IMG/VR virus record: IMGVR_UViG_3300039456_000006
Location: 1-40,507 of that record
Length of the DNA stretch: 40,507 nucleotides
Source of the DNA: a virus
Direction: 5' to 3' (one strand)
The notes under the pieces are model-generated. The model had not been told where the DNA came from. It was given only the letters and a program-made list of their open reading frames with translations, and ran no database searches. Within the stretch, counting starts at the first letter, position 1, and each line of letters begins with the position of its first letter. Positions 29,765 through 37,706 of this stretch are shown one piece after another. A program made the position numbers and the translations under genes.

Positions 29765-31067
29765 TGCTCGACTCCTCTTCGTCGGTTTCGGATTCTTTGT
29801 TCTGGTCGTCGCCGTCGGTCGCATTGCCGACCGCATTCCCGGCCGTGCCGTCGGCGATCGCCTTCGCTCCGGCCATGTTCTGTTGCAAGAAGAGCTCGTC
29901 GCCGCCCTCGATCGGCTCGAGGCCGAGGCGACCGCGCGCTTCGTTTGGCGTGAAGATCGCGCTTTGAATGCCCTTCGCGAGCGCGTCGACTTGATCCTTA
30001 AAGGAGCCCCGCTCGAGCTCGGTAAAGTCGAAGCGGACTCGCTTCTTCGAGCCCTTCGGGAATAGCTTCCGATTGAGCTCGGCCTCGATCGAGGCGACCC
30101 GGGGCAGGATCGAGAGCTTCACAAATCGAAGCGTGTCGTTTTCGTTGTTGGCGTAAGACTTCGCCTCGGGGTCGGCGAGCATCGCCAGAGGGACGCCGAA
30201 GAGCGCCGCGATCTCTTGGCGCTGATACTTGCGAGTCTCGAGGAATTGCGCCTCGTTTGGAGCGACGCCGATCGTCGTCACGTCGAGACCTTCCTCGAGC
30301 ACCGCCGGGGCGTGCTGTTGCGTGCCGCCATAGCGAGAGAGCCAAGCCGACTTGAGACGGCTCGCGGCGCCTTCCGAGAGCGTCTTCTCGTGCTTCAAGA
30401 CGACCGAGGGGCGCGCGTCGTTCTTGAAGAAGCGAGCGCCGTATTTCTCGGCCGCGATCGAGAGCCCGAAGACCTCTTTCGCTTGAAGGATCGGAGAGAG
30501 CCCGACGAGACCGTCGAGGATCACGCCGCCGCGAAAGTGAATAATCTCGGTCGAGGGGAGACGAAGACCTTCGCCGCCGTCCATCATTGCCACGTCATAA
30601 ACGAGCTTGCCGCCGATCTTCCGGGGCGAGACGTTGCGCGAGATCAAGGGCAGAAGGTTAGCCGGTTGCCCGGCGCCGTTGCGCTCGATCGCGGCGTAAG
30701 AGTTGCCCCATATCTCGGCGTGCGTTTGCATCATCACGAAAAAGTCGTGCGCGCTCATGTATTCGTTAGGCTCGATCGTGAGAGCGAAAACGCCCGGCGT
30801 GCCCGTCACCTTTTGGCTCTTTCCGTCCCGATCTGTCTCGATCACTTCGCGCGGCATTGTGGCGATTGTCTGCGAGATAATGCGCACGCAAGCGAAGACG
30901 GTCCCGAGCCGGAGCGCGCTCTCGCCGGTGATCGTGATCCCTGACTCCGAATTTGTGGCGCCACCGAAGAAGGCGTCGTCGAGCGCCGAGGCCGTGATCT
31001 CGGTCGTCGGGTTTTCAAGGCTGGCGCGCTCCTCGGAGCGGCGAAGAAATGCAGGAATCAAATTCAT
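29748..31067 (-). CDS. Portal protein, HK97 family
   Basis: A 439-residue protein with the family pattern: ESALRLGTVFACVRIISQTI, EPNEYMSAHDFFVMMQTH, EIWGNSYAAIERNGAGQP, FRGGVILDGLVGLSPI, KYQRQEIAALFGVPLAMLAD and ESKSY-like AKSYANNENDTLRFVK. The last 30 residues are very acidic. It forms the dodecameric DNA gate of the head. ATG 31067 overlaps the terminase stop (ATGA); the open frame upstream to 31400 is a shadow. Confidence 0.95.
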   Translation of the reverse strand: MNLIPAFLRRSEERASLENPTTEITASALDDAFFGGATNSESGITITGESALRLGTVFACVRIISQTIATMPREVIETDRDGKSQKVTGTPGVFALTIEPNEYMSAHDFFVMMQTHAEIWGNSYAAIERNGAGQPANLLPLISRNVSPRKIGGKLVYDVAMMDGGEGLRLPSTEIIHFRGGVILDGLVGLSPILQAKEVFGLSIAAEKYGARFFKNDARPSVVLKHEKTLSEGAASRLKSAWLSRYGGTQQHAPAVLEEGLDVTTIGVAPNEAQFLETRKYQRQEIAALFGVPLAMLADPEAKSYANNENDTLRFVKLSILPRVASIEAELNRKLFPKGSKKRVRFDFTELERGSFKDQVDALAKGIQSAIFTPNEARGRLGLEPIEGGDELFLQQNMAGAKAIADGTAGNAVGNATDGDDQNKESETDEEESSNDKEE

Positions 31068-32800
31068 ATCAGAAGAAGCCCTCGGCCTTCGTAAACGCTC
31101 GCCGCGCCCTCTTGATCGAAGATCGCTTTCCCTAGCGCCATGATCGAAGAGATCGCCGCGTCGATCTTGTTTTCTGGTCTTTCCTTGCGGGGGTAGACAT
31201 TGCCGCGGGCGTCGTAATGCCCGACGACGTTTCCGATATTCCAAGCAAGCACCGGGTTGCCGTCGTGCACGAGATTGCCGCTCCGAATAAGAGCGTCGAG
31301 CTCCTTCGTCGGCTCGGAAAAGTTTTGCGTCGTTGCTCGAAACTCGACCATTTCCACCCCTTCCGCTTGCATTCGTTGCGCGAGTTGTGTCGCGCTCCAA
31401 GGATCAAAAGCCACCGACCGCAACCGGAAACGCCCTCGGGCGTCGAGGATCGCGGCCTCGATTGCTTCAAAGTCGGTTATGTCACCGCTTGTCACAAGAA
31501 GGTGGACGTTGTTCGCCCACTCGACATAGGAAGAATTTCGGCCGTCGGTCACGGCGAGCTCGGGCAAAAAGCATTTATTGAAAAGCGCCCAAGGCTCGCC
31601 GGTGCCCTCTTGCGGGGGGAAGAGGAGCGAGAGCGAGGCGAGGTCGGTCTTCGTCGAGAGGTCGAGCCCGGCGTAACAATCGCGCCCTTCGTAATGCTCG
31701 AGCTCGAGCGTCGGGTCGCCGAGCTTGATCCAGTTCGCCAAGGAGAAGAGCGCGTCGTCGGCGCCGACCCAAATATTCAAATGCCGAGTCTTGAATGCCG
31801 CCTCGCGTGCTGGCGACTGTTGCGCTTGCGTTGCGATCGCTTGGATCGCGTCGGGTTGCACCGCGACGCCCCAAGACGGATTCGCTTTCTGCCAAGTCTC
31901 GGGACTCCAAATGTCGTCGTCGGCGTCGGCCGCGTAAAGGATTCCGAAAATGCGATCGTCGTCGACTTGCCCCCGGAGCACCTTCTCGACGTAGGTCCAA
32001 AGCTGGCGACCGACTCCGCTCGTGTTGCCGGTCGCGGTCGAGATCGACAAGAGGAAAGGTTGCGCCCGCTTGCCGAGCGCGGTCAAGAGCACGTCGTAAA
32101 CCTCGCTTGTCTTGTGCGAGGCGATCTCGTCGCAAACGGCGACGTGCACGTTAAGGCCGTCGAGGCTCTTCGCGTCGCTGGCGATCGGCTTAAAGTTCGA
32201 CGCCGTCGTCGATTGATAGATCGCGTTTGCGCCCTTCTCGACGCCGAAGCGGTCGAGCAATTGCGGCGTGCGGCCGACCATATGTTGCATGGTCGAGAAG
32301 AGAATTCGCGCCTGATCGCTGGTCACGGCCGCGGCGTATCCCTCGGCGCCGCCTTCGCCTTCAATAAAATTCATGTAGAGCGAGAGGGGCGCGGCGACGG
32401 TCGTCTTCCCGTTGCCCCGGGGCACGTAGACGACGCCTTGCCGAAAGCGTCGGTTGCCGTTGTCGTCGACGAAGCCGAAGACATTCAACCAAACGAAGCA
32501 TTGCCAAGGCAAGAGGCCGAGCGGCTTCCCGGCGAGCGGCCCCTTAATGTTCGGCAAGAGTTGCGCGAAGACGATCGCGTCTTCGGCGAGCTCGGCCTCG
32601 AAGCCCCACTTCCCGAGCTCGACGTCGCCGAAGAATCTTTGCACCGCCCGGATAACAAACTCGCCCGCGGGAATCCGACCTTGCACAATGTCGACGGCAT
32701 ACGCCCAAGCCCGGGCGCAATTTGGATTCTCGCCGAAGTCGAAGGGCGCCTCGGGAATTTGGTCGGAGCTCCAAGGCTCGCAACCGGCGATCGTGCTCAT
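31064..32800 (-). CDS. Terminase large subunit
   Basis: A 578-residue packaging motor of the Terminase_1 type. Walker A is VPRGNGKTT (about residues 127-134), Walker B VAVCDE (Asp224, Glu225), and the RNase H-like nuclease shows Asp380 in YAGLDLSTKTD, VAFDPWSA and KIDAAISSIMAL. It cuts concatemers and pumps DNA into the head. ATG 32800 overlaps the stop of the preceding 65-residue gene. An open frame of over 570 codons on the opposite strand is a GC-driven shadow. Confidence 0.96.
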   Translation of the reverse strand: MSTIAGCEPWSSDQIPEAPFDFGENPNCARAWAYAVDIVQGRIPAGEFVIRAVQRFFGDVELGKWGFEAELAEDAIVFAQLLPNIKGPLAGKPLGLLPWQCFVWLNVFGFVDDNGNRRFRQGVVYVPRGNGKTTVAAPLSLYMNFIEGEGGAEGYAAAVTSDQARILFSTMQHMVGRTPQLLDRFGVEKGANAIYQSTTASNFKPIASDAKSLDGLNVHVAVCDEIASHKTSEVYDVLLTALGKRAQPFLLSISTATGNTSGVGRQLWTYVEKVLRGQVDDDRIFGILYAADADDDIWSPETWQKANPSWGVAVQPDAIQAIATQAQQSPAREAAFKTRHLNIWVGADDALFSLANWIKLGDPTLELEHYEGRDCYAGLDLSTKTDLASLSLLFPPQEGTGEPWALFNKCFLPELAVTDGRNSSYVEWANNVHLLVTSGDITDFEAIEAAILDARGRFRLRSVAFDPWSATQLAQRMQAEGVEMVEFRATTQNFSEPTKELDALIRSGNLVHDGNPVLAWNIGNVVGHYDARGNVYPRKERPENKIDAAISSIMALGKAIFDQEGAASVYEGRGLLLI

Positions 32801-32994
32801 GTGTTCGCCAAGAGCTCGCGAGCGAGCGCCTCGGGCTCGGCTCGTGAGATAACCAAGCGGCAAGACTTGCCGTCACGATCGGCCCGGAGATCGAGGAGCT
32901 CGAGCACGACGCGCGAGCCGCGCTCGTCGAAGTGACCGTCGTCGCCGACCCGGCCGAGCATTTTCATTTGAGAGGGGATCGCGGGTCGGCTCAT
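32797..32994 (-). CDS. Small protein between terminase subunits
   Basis: A 65-residue protein (SRPAIPSQMKMLGRVGDDGH, then RVVLELLDLRADRDG and AEPEALARELLANT) with mixed strand and helix. ATGA overlaps on both sides (32991-32994 and 32797-32800) fix its limits and show that it is expressed with both terminase subunits. It may regulate packaging or DNA binding. No family was recognised. Confidence 0.7.
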   Translation of the reverse strand: MSRPAIPSQMKMLGRVGDDGHFDERGSRVVLELLDLRADRDGKSCRLVISRAEPEALARELLANT

Positions 32995-33440
32995 TGGCGA
33001 CGCCCCCGGCCTACGCGATCCCAAGGATCGGCCGCGGCTTCTGCCTTTTTCGTGTTGCCGTCGGTCGCGCCGACTTTCGATCGGTCGGCCGGTGTCATGC
33101 CGAGCGACGAGAGCGCGCGTTGCAGCGAGCCGAGCTCGGCCGCGGAGAGATAGCAAAGAGGATCGGTTGCGCGAAGCCTCGCCAAGAGACGAGCCGCGAT
33201 CTCGATCGTGAAGCGGTCGCTCTCGCGTGCGACGCCCGGGGGAATCGCCGCGACGATCTCGGCCCATGCGTCGAGGTTTTGCGGCTCGCTTTTTTTCTTC
33301 GCGTTTTTGAGACCGGCCGGGGGGAAGCCGAGCTCGGGCACCTCGGGCTCGCTCTCTCGATCGTGTCGCGTTGTCGCGCCGGGGCGCGTGCCCTCGAGGG
33401 CGTGCTTCGCGGTCGGCTTTCTCGGTCTTCCTGCTGGCAT
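32991..33440 (-). CDS. Terminase small subunit, P27-like
   Basis: A 149-residue protein. The N terminus PAGRPRKPTAKHALEGTRPG is the usual opening of P27-family small terminases, followed by ...PAGLKNAKKKSEPQNLDAW and a helical core (RFTIEIAARLLARLRAT, LSAAELGSLQRALSSLGMTP). It recognises phage DNA for packaging. ATG 33440 is chosen by that N terminus; no strong ribosome site is visible and TTG 33455 is an alternative. It ends by ATGA overlap with the 65-residue gene. Confidence 0.85.
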   Translation of the reverse strand: MPAGRPRKPTAKHALEGTRPGATTRHDRESEPEVPELGFPPAGLKNAKKKSEPQNLDAWAEIVAAIPPGVARESDRFTIEIAARLLARLRATDPLCYLSAAELGSLQRALSSLGMTPADRSKVGATDGNTKKAEAAADPWDRVGRGRRQ

Positions 33441-33466
33441 ATTTTTATTGCGCAAAGCGCCCTTCG

Positions 33467-33525
33467 ATTGAAACTTTCGAAACCTTCAATTTCGACCGCG
33501 CGAAAATTCTCTTATCCATGCGGTC
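33467..33525. other. Inverted-repeat region between HNH and terminase genes, candidate packaging site
   Basis: A 24-bp near-palindrome centred on TTTCGAAA (33467-33490; ATTGAA and TTCAAT at its ends) is followed by GACCGC (33494-33499) and its complement GCGGTC (33520-33525). The 33441-33540 gap is the longest non-coding stretch in the packaging module and has no promoter-like signal. HNH genes next to terminases are typical of cos-type phages, so a cos site here is plausible but unproven. Confidence 0.4.
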
Positions 33526-33540
33526 TTTCCCCTTACGCTC

Positions 33541-33879
33541 CTATTGTCTGACCCGCCCCCGCCCGAAGGATTGCTCGCGTGCGGTGCGTGTGCTGTGGCA
33601 CGAGTGGCATAGTGTGCGGAGGTTAGAGGGATCGAGGCGCCGGTCGGGGGCGTCTCTCACGCTCACGATATGGTCGACGTTAGGTCGATCGGGTGAGCCG
33701 CACTCGACGCAGAAGGGATTCAATTTGAGGTGAGCCCTTCGCACCTTGATCCAGTCTGAGTCATAGCCCCGGGCGTGCGACGTGCCTCGCTTCTTATCGA
33801 GAGCCCGCTTGCGCTCGAGCTCGGCGACCTTCGGGTCTGGTGCGTGTCTTGGTCGGAAGGATTGCGGGCGCGTTGGCAT
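33541..33879 (-). CDS. HNH endonuclease of the packaging module
   Basis: A 112-residue HNH nuclease beginning PTRPQSFRPRHAPDPK, the usual opening of phage HNH proteins near terminases. It has CVECG and CHSCHS zinc pairs flanking VDHI (the catalytic DH) and NLRTLCHSCH (the N and second H). Such proteins help terminase cut the genome in HK97-type phages. A GTG at 33936 would lengthen it, but it lies inside the operator, so ATG 33879 is preferred; no clear ribosome site is seen. Confidence 0.85.
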   Translation of the reverse strand: MPTRPQSFRPRHAPDPKVAELERKRALDKKRGTSHARGYDSDWIKVRRAHLKLNPFCVECGSPDRPNVDHIVSVRDAPDRRLDPSNLRTLCHSCHSTRTAREQSFGRGRVRQ

Positions 33880-33913
33880 GGGGGGAGGGCTTTCGCTTGC
33901 GGTTGCTTTCGAA

Positions 33914-33946
33914 ACTATATCGGCACGCTTTGTCACGTAATGCCAC
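33914..33946 (-). promoter_or_regulatory. Late promoter with three-word operator
   Basis: On the minus strand GTGGC (33946-33942), GTGAC (33936-33932) and GTGCC (33926-33922) follow each other at exact 10-bp steps. They are followed by a -10 box TATAGT (33919-33914), 35 bp before the HNH start. This is the likely start of the long packaging, head, tail and lysis transcript. Confidence 0.65.
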
Positions 33947-33972
33947 CCGGTGCCCGTTGTTCACAAAAGAAA

Positions 33973-33998
33973 GAAGGGCGCCCGATTGAGCGCCCTTC
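33973..33998. terminator. Terminator of the replication operon
   Basis: GAAGGGCGC (33973-33981) pairs perfectly with GCGCCCTTC (33990-33998) around an eight-base loop. On the minus strand it is followed by TTTCTTTTGTG, making a good intrinsic terminator for the operon 37488-34104 just before the late promoter. Confidence 0.8.
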
Positions 33999-34004
33999 AT
34001 TTCG

Positions 34005-34073
34005 TCAGCAAGGAGGAAAACAAACCCGATTGAAGGATTTAAGCGGAGCCACCGCTCGAATCAGTTCTTGCAT
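34005..34073 (-). CDS. Possible 22-residue peptide gene
   Basis: ATG 34073 opens a frame MQELIRAVAPLKSFNRV... of 22 residues ending FPPC before TGA. GGGAC lies seven bases upstream and a GTGAC operator pair a further 10 bp upstream. It ends just before the terminator at 33973-33998. It may be a real micropeptide, a leader peptide or chance. Confidence 0.3.
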   Translation of the reverse strand: MQELIRAVAPLKSFNRVCFPPC

Positions 34074-34088
34074 ATTGAGTCCCTGTTT

Positions 34089-34103
34089 GTCACTAGGCGT
34101 CAC
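34089..34103 (-). promoter_or_regulatory. Direct-repeat operator at the end of the replication operon
   Basis: GTCAC (GTGAC on the minus strand) at 34089-34093 and 34099-34103, ten bases apart, abutting the stop codon of the gene at 34104. It precedes the possible micropeptide gene and may act as a stoperator in read-through transcription. Confidence 0.65.
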
Positions 34104-34826
34104 TCAAAAAGGAATCTCGTCGTCGAGCCCTTTCGCTCTCGGCGTCTCGAATAGCTCGAGCCCGGCGCCAGTGTCGGGCGCCTTCTCCTCGTGCGGCTTA
34201 ATGTCGGTGATCTTCGCCTTCGGGAAGTGCTCGAGCACCTCGCGCACGAGCTCGAGGCGTGAGCTCTCGTATATCCGAATAAGCATCTCGATTGAGAGCA
34301 CCCGGGGGGCTTGCTCTTTGTCGACGTGCTCGAGCGTCCCGGCCCGATCTTCTTCGGTAAAGCCGATCAAGTATTCGCCGCGCTCGCCGGTGTACGACCA
34401 AACGGTGATAGGCAAGGTCGGTTGCCCGAGCCTCGAGGCTTCCTCGTCGAGAGCGATCCACCCGCGATAGAGAATCCCGGCTTCTCGAGCGACCTTCGTC
34501 CCGTCGCCCTCGTCGATCGCCAGATTAAGCCGCTCGAAGACCGCTCGGAATTTCGAGGCCGTCTCGGGCGTCACGAGTGTCTCGAGCCGATCTTTGCCCC
34601 ATTTGTTTTCCATCTTCATTGCGATCTCGTCGAGCGGCCGCAATGCGCCATAGATCGCGCCGAAGACGGCGTCGCCTCGAGCGTCGGGGTTTGTGAAGAC
34701 GTCGGGCTTCGAGCCCGCTCTCCTCGAGCCCCTCGCGCCCGGCTGGCGTTTCGGCTTGGGCGCGTTTGGCGAATTCGGCAAGGGGCGCTTGAGGGCGCCA
34801 ATTTGTCTTCCCATTACGTCGGGCAT
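34104..34826 (-). CDS. Replication-module protein with an SSB-like C-terminal tip
   Basis: A 240-residue protein of unknown family. The N terminus is basic and Pro-rich (ALKRPLPNSPNAPKPKRQPG), the middle is helical (MKMENKWGKDRLETLVTPET, RAVFERLNLAIDEGDGTK), and the last residues are DDEIPF, nearly the DDDIPF tip of bacterial SSB that binds PriA, RecO, exonuclease I and polymerase III. An OB fold is not obvious. It may be a diverged SSB or recruit host replication proteins. ATG 34826 has AAGGA at the right distance. The iteron origin lies directly upstream. Confidence 0.75.
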   Translation of the reverse strand: MPDVMGRQIGALKRPLPNSPNAPKPKRQPGARGSRRAGSKPDVFTNPDARGDAVFGAIYGALRPLDEIAMKMENKWGKDRLETLVTPETASKFRAVFERLNLAIDEGDGTKVAREAGILYRGWIALDEEASRLGQPTLPITVWSYTGERGEYLIGFTEEDRAGTLEHVDKEQAPRVLSIEMLIRIYESSRLELVREVLEHFPKAKITDIKPHEEKAPDTGAGLELFETPRAKGLDDEIPF

Positions 34827-34863
34827 TTGAGCATCCTTTTCTCGGAGTGTTTTCGTTGTCGTT

Positions 34864-35053
34864 TGCATCGGTCCATTTGTCATTGGCTCGAGCATCGCGC
34901 ACCGGCCCCCCTAAAGGGGGGGACCGATGCAACCGATGCAGCGAGCAAAATCAATGACTTAGCGGCTATTGGTGAAAGTGCACAATTGCGCACTAATCGG
35001 GCGCGTGCATCGGTTGCATCGGTGCCCAAAAATAGGCCGATGCAACCGATGCA
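34864..35053. repeat. Iteron cluster, probable replication origin
   Basis: Seven copies of the 9-bp word ACCGATGCA (one copy starts with G) lie in 190 bp: 34864-34872 (inverted), 34923-34931 and 34932-34940 (direct pair), 35006-35014 and 35015-35023 (inverted pair), 35036-35044 and 35045-35053 (direct pair). A CCCCCC/GGGGGG hairpin lies at 34906-34922 and an inverted repeat GTGC/GCAC near 34978-34993. There is no gene between 34827 and 35070. Iterons beside the primase-helicase gene are typical of an origin bound by the initiator. Confidence 0.8.
34906..34922. other. C6-TAAA-G7 hairpin in the origin region
   Basis: Six C (34906-34911) and seven G (34916-34922) flank TAAA, giving a very stable hairpin that ends at the first iteron pair. 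There is no T-tract on either side, so termination is unlikely. A structural role in the origin, for example as a priming site, is possible. Confidence 0.6.
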
Positions 35054-35070
35054 GAGAGCCGCGAGGGCGC

Positions 35071-37488
35071 TCATTGCGAGCGGCCCGGGCGATAGCATGG
35101 GCGAGAATTCCGGTTCTTGTCTTTCCCATCGAATTGCTCGAGCACGCCGTTTTTGAGCCATATCTTCGCGACGTATTTCGCGCGTGCGGCGCCTTCGTCG
35201 GAGCTCACGTCGAAGTCGCATATCTCGCCGATCAAGTGCCCGATCCAGTTCTCGGATTTAGCGTCGACCCGATAGGCGAGACCGTCGACGGCCTTCTCGC
35301 CACATTCGGAGCGCACGGCGTTAGCGTGCTCGAGCGTGATCCCGTCGAAGGGATCGGGGGGCGCCCATCTGGTCACGATCGCGACGTGATCGCCCTTATC
35401 GTCGAGAGGGTCGTTTTCGGGGGCATTTGGGAGCTCGACGCCCTCGAGGTGATACCATTCCGCGACCTCGGCCGGGGGGCTCATGTTTTGCTTGCCGTCG
35501 CCAATCTTCACATATGAGCGAATAAGGGCTTCGGGAATTCCGAGGCGCTTCGCTTCCTGTTCTGACATACGATTGAGCGATCTATTCGAGCGAGAGGCGC
35601 CAGAGAGCGACCCGGCTCCTCGAGCGTCGTCGTCGGTCGTGTCTCGATCCTGATCGCCCGAGCTCTTCTTCCTGCTATGGTGAACAATCTCGACCGCGAT
35701 CTTCGCCTCGCTGGCGAGCTTTGCGAGGCGCTTCACGACGAGGTCGATCGCGTTATTATCGTTTTCGTTGACGCCGTGCGACGAGACGAAGGGGTCGAAG
35801 ATCAAGACGTCGATCCGCTCGTCTTTGCAGAATGTGAGAAGCCCCTCGAGGAGCTCTTCGTTAACGAGCGTGCCCTCGCGTGTATCGGCCGCGAGCTTCA
35901 CCTCTTGGTCACGCCCAGAGAGCGCAAAGAAGCGGCCCTTCGTGTCGGCTGTGGTGAGCTTGTAATGAATGAGCGCCGCCGCGATCCGACGGTGAATCTC
36001 GTCGAGCGGGTCTTCGAGGTTGAAGTAAGCGACCCGGAGAGGCGCCTTGACGAAGTGCCCGAGGAGCGGTCGGCCGGTCGCCATAGCGAGCCCCTCGATC
36101 ATCACGAGAGTCGACTTTCCGACGCCGCCGGGGGCGATCGTTACCGAGCAATACTCGCGGATATAGTGCTTGCCGTATAGGAAGGCGCGCTTCGGGATCG
36201 TCGAGAAGTCGGAGAGCGAGAAAGCCTTCGGGGGGGAGAATTTCGTGCCGAAGGGCGAGGGGGGCGCCGGAGGTCCGACGCTCTCGCCCGGTGCGGCTTG
36301 TGCGGCGATCGCGGCTTGCTCTTTGGCTCGCTCGATCGTTTCCATGCCGGAGATCGCGCCGTCTTGAGCGCGCCGGATATGAGTCCCGCATTTATCCCAA
36401 AACCATGTTCGACCGCGCGCCTCGCGCTCGAGGCCGTCTTCGGGTTGCTCGCCGGGGATCGCCCTCTTCGGTCCCGCCTTCGCCGCATAGGTCGGCCAAG
36501 CGTCGAGAAAGAGCTCGTCGGCTGTCGGCCACCGATCGAAGGTCGCCGCGAGGTTGCGGATTGCCCCGCCGATAATCTGCATCGCGTATTCGTCGCGGCC
36601 GTCGATCCGGCGCCCGAGCATGTCATAAGTGCGCTCTCGGCCGATCGGATCTTGATTCCCAGGATTCGGGGGCTGTTTTGGTAGCGATTGCAACGGGTTA
36701 GGCGGTTGCGAGGTGCTCGGAGGGCTCGAGGGCGCCGTCGGGGGCGCGGGTTGCGGCGTCGTCGCCAGTAGATCGCCGGTCACGCCTTTCTCGTCGTCTT
36801 TGGCCTTCTTGCGCACGGCTTTTGCATCGCCCGGGGGATATGCCGCCTTTGTGCTCTCGATCGTGTAGGGCTCGGCCGGAGCGGTGCCGGGTGTATGGTA
36901 TTCGGTGAGCTCGACCTCGCGGCCCTTCTTGCCGGGCTTCGGCCACGATATGCACCCGGGGAGACGCATCACGCGATCGGCGTTGACGACCGCCGCGTCG
37001 GCGACCGATCCGAGGCCGAGGTAAACGCCCGCGAGCATTGCGTCGAGCTCGTCTTGATCTGTCACAAGCTGGTCGAGCTTCCAGAAGCCTTGCACGCGCT
37101 TTGCAGGTTTGCGGCCGGTGACGACGATCGAGTGCGGCGATCCGAGCCCCTCGTAAAGCGGCTTGGCGATCTCGGCCGCGCCCTTGTCGTCGAAGTCGGC
37201 CCAGACCATCGGAGCGCCGACGACTTGCTTCTTCCCGTTCCTCTTCTCTCGGAGTGAATCCAATTTGCGCAAGCCGGGCGCGAAATAGGCGTTATTGCCT
37301 TCGGTTCGGTTGACCTGCACCGCGAAGTTAGCGGCTTCGATCCGGCCGTCGGGCGTGTTGTCGAAGAGCTTCGCCCGGTTGATCTTCATGCCGAAGGCGA
37401 TCTCGATCAATCCGGGCTCGGCAATGTGTCCGAAGTGCCGATCGAGGAAGTCTTTCACGACGCCCGGGTCGGCTCTCAATTCTGGCAT
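35071..37488 (-). CDS. Primase-helicase (RepB-like primase fused to RepA-like ATPase)
   Basis: An 805-residue replication protein. Residues about 1-230 resemble RepB-like archaeo-eukaryotic primases: PMVWADFDDKG with acidic residues near 97-100, RVQGFWKL and DRVMRLPGCISWPKPGK. A Pro-rich linker follows (residues about 260-310). Residues about 430-640 form a RecA-type ATPase like RepA helicases, with Walker A APGGVGKST near 455 and DVLIFDPF as Walker B, then EIVHHSRKKSSG. It should open and prime the origin at 34864-35053. ATG 37488 is preceded by GAGAGAG; longer frames are not supported. Confidence 0.88.
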   Translation of the reverse strand: MPELRADPGVVKDFLDRHFGHIAEPGLIEIAFGMKINRAKLFDNTPDGRIEAANFAVQVNRTEGNNAYFAPGLRKLDSLREKRNGKKQVVGAPMVWADFDDKGAAEIAKPLYEGLGSPHSIVVTGRKPAKRVQGFWKLDQLVTDQDELDAMLAGVYLGLGSVADAAVVNADRVMRLPGCISWPKPGKKGREVELTEYHTPGTAPAEPYTIESTKAAYPPGDAKAVRKKAKDDEKGVTGDLLATTPQPAPPTAPSSPPSTSQPPNPLQSLPKQPPNPGNQDPIGRERTYDMLGRRIDGRDEYAMQIIGGAIRNLAATFDRWPTADELFLDAWPTYAAKAGPKRAIPGEQPEDGLEREARGRTWFWDKCGTHIRRAQDGAISGMETIERAKEQAAIAAQAAPGESVGPPAPPSPFGTKFSPPKAFSLSDFSTIPKRAFLYGKHYIREYCSVTIAPGGVGKSTLVMIEGLAMATGRPLLGHFVKAPLRVAYFNLEDPLDEIHRRIAAALIHYKLTTADTKGRFFALSGRDQEVKLAADTREGTLVNEELLEGLLTFCKDERIDVLIFDPFVSSHGVNENDNNAIDLVVKRLAKLASEAKIAVEIVHHSRKKSSGDQDRDTTDDDARGAGSLSGASRSNRSLNRMSEQEAKRLGIPEALIRSYVKIGDGKQNMSPPAEVAEWYHLEGVELPNAPENDPLDDKGDHVAIVTRWAPPDPFDGITLEHANAVRSECGEKAVDGLAYRVDAKSENWIGHLIGEICDFDVSSDEGAARAKYVAKIWLKNGVLEQFDGKDKNRNSRPCYRPGRSQ

Positions 37489-37527
37489 ATGGTGCTCTCT
37501 CTTGCTGGCGTGATTCGGTTCCGATAC

Positions 37528-37542
37528 GTGACGAAGCGTGAC
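37528..37542 (+). promoter_or_regulatory. Direct-repeat operator before the replication operon
   Basis: GTGAC at 37528-37532 and 37538-37542, ten bases apart, 40 bp upstream of the primase-helicase start. It lies in the 218-bp divergent gap 37489-37706 that should hold promoters for both directions. Confidence 0.7.
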
Positions 37543-37603
37543 GGTCCGACTCGAGCAATAGCCCACGAAATATGCGCTAGTCGAGCGAATAATTCGGGAA
37601 TGT

Positions 37604-37635
37604 GTGACAAAAGGTGACAAATAGGGCTTTACTAT
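37604..37635 (+). promoter_or_regulatory. Early rightward promoter with operator
   Basis: GTGAC at 37604-37608 and 37614-37618, ten bases apart, followed six bases later by GGCTTTACTAT (37625-37635), whose TACTAT may be the -10 box. The same 11-mer stands beside the operator at 9236-9250. It should drive the small plus-strand genes from 37707. Confidence 0.65.
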
Positions 37636-37706
37636 GCCGGGCAATAGTGTAGAAATGTGCACATAACGAACACGCCCGAGAGGGCCAGAGACCCGGAGAG
37701 ACACCA

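Noticed and set aside
31217-32935. Open frame of over 570 codons on the plus strand opposite the large terminase; similar long plus-strand frames at 28205-29953 and 15361-16485
   Set aside because: They lie antisense to clearly homologous genes (terminase, capsid, tail tip), have Arg- and Leu-rich unstructured translations and no ribosome sites. They result from the strong GC codon bias.
36298-36684. Plus-strand frames opposite the primase-helicase gene
   Set aside because: Antisense to a well-supported replication gene; no start signals.
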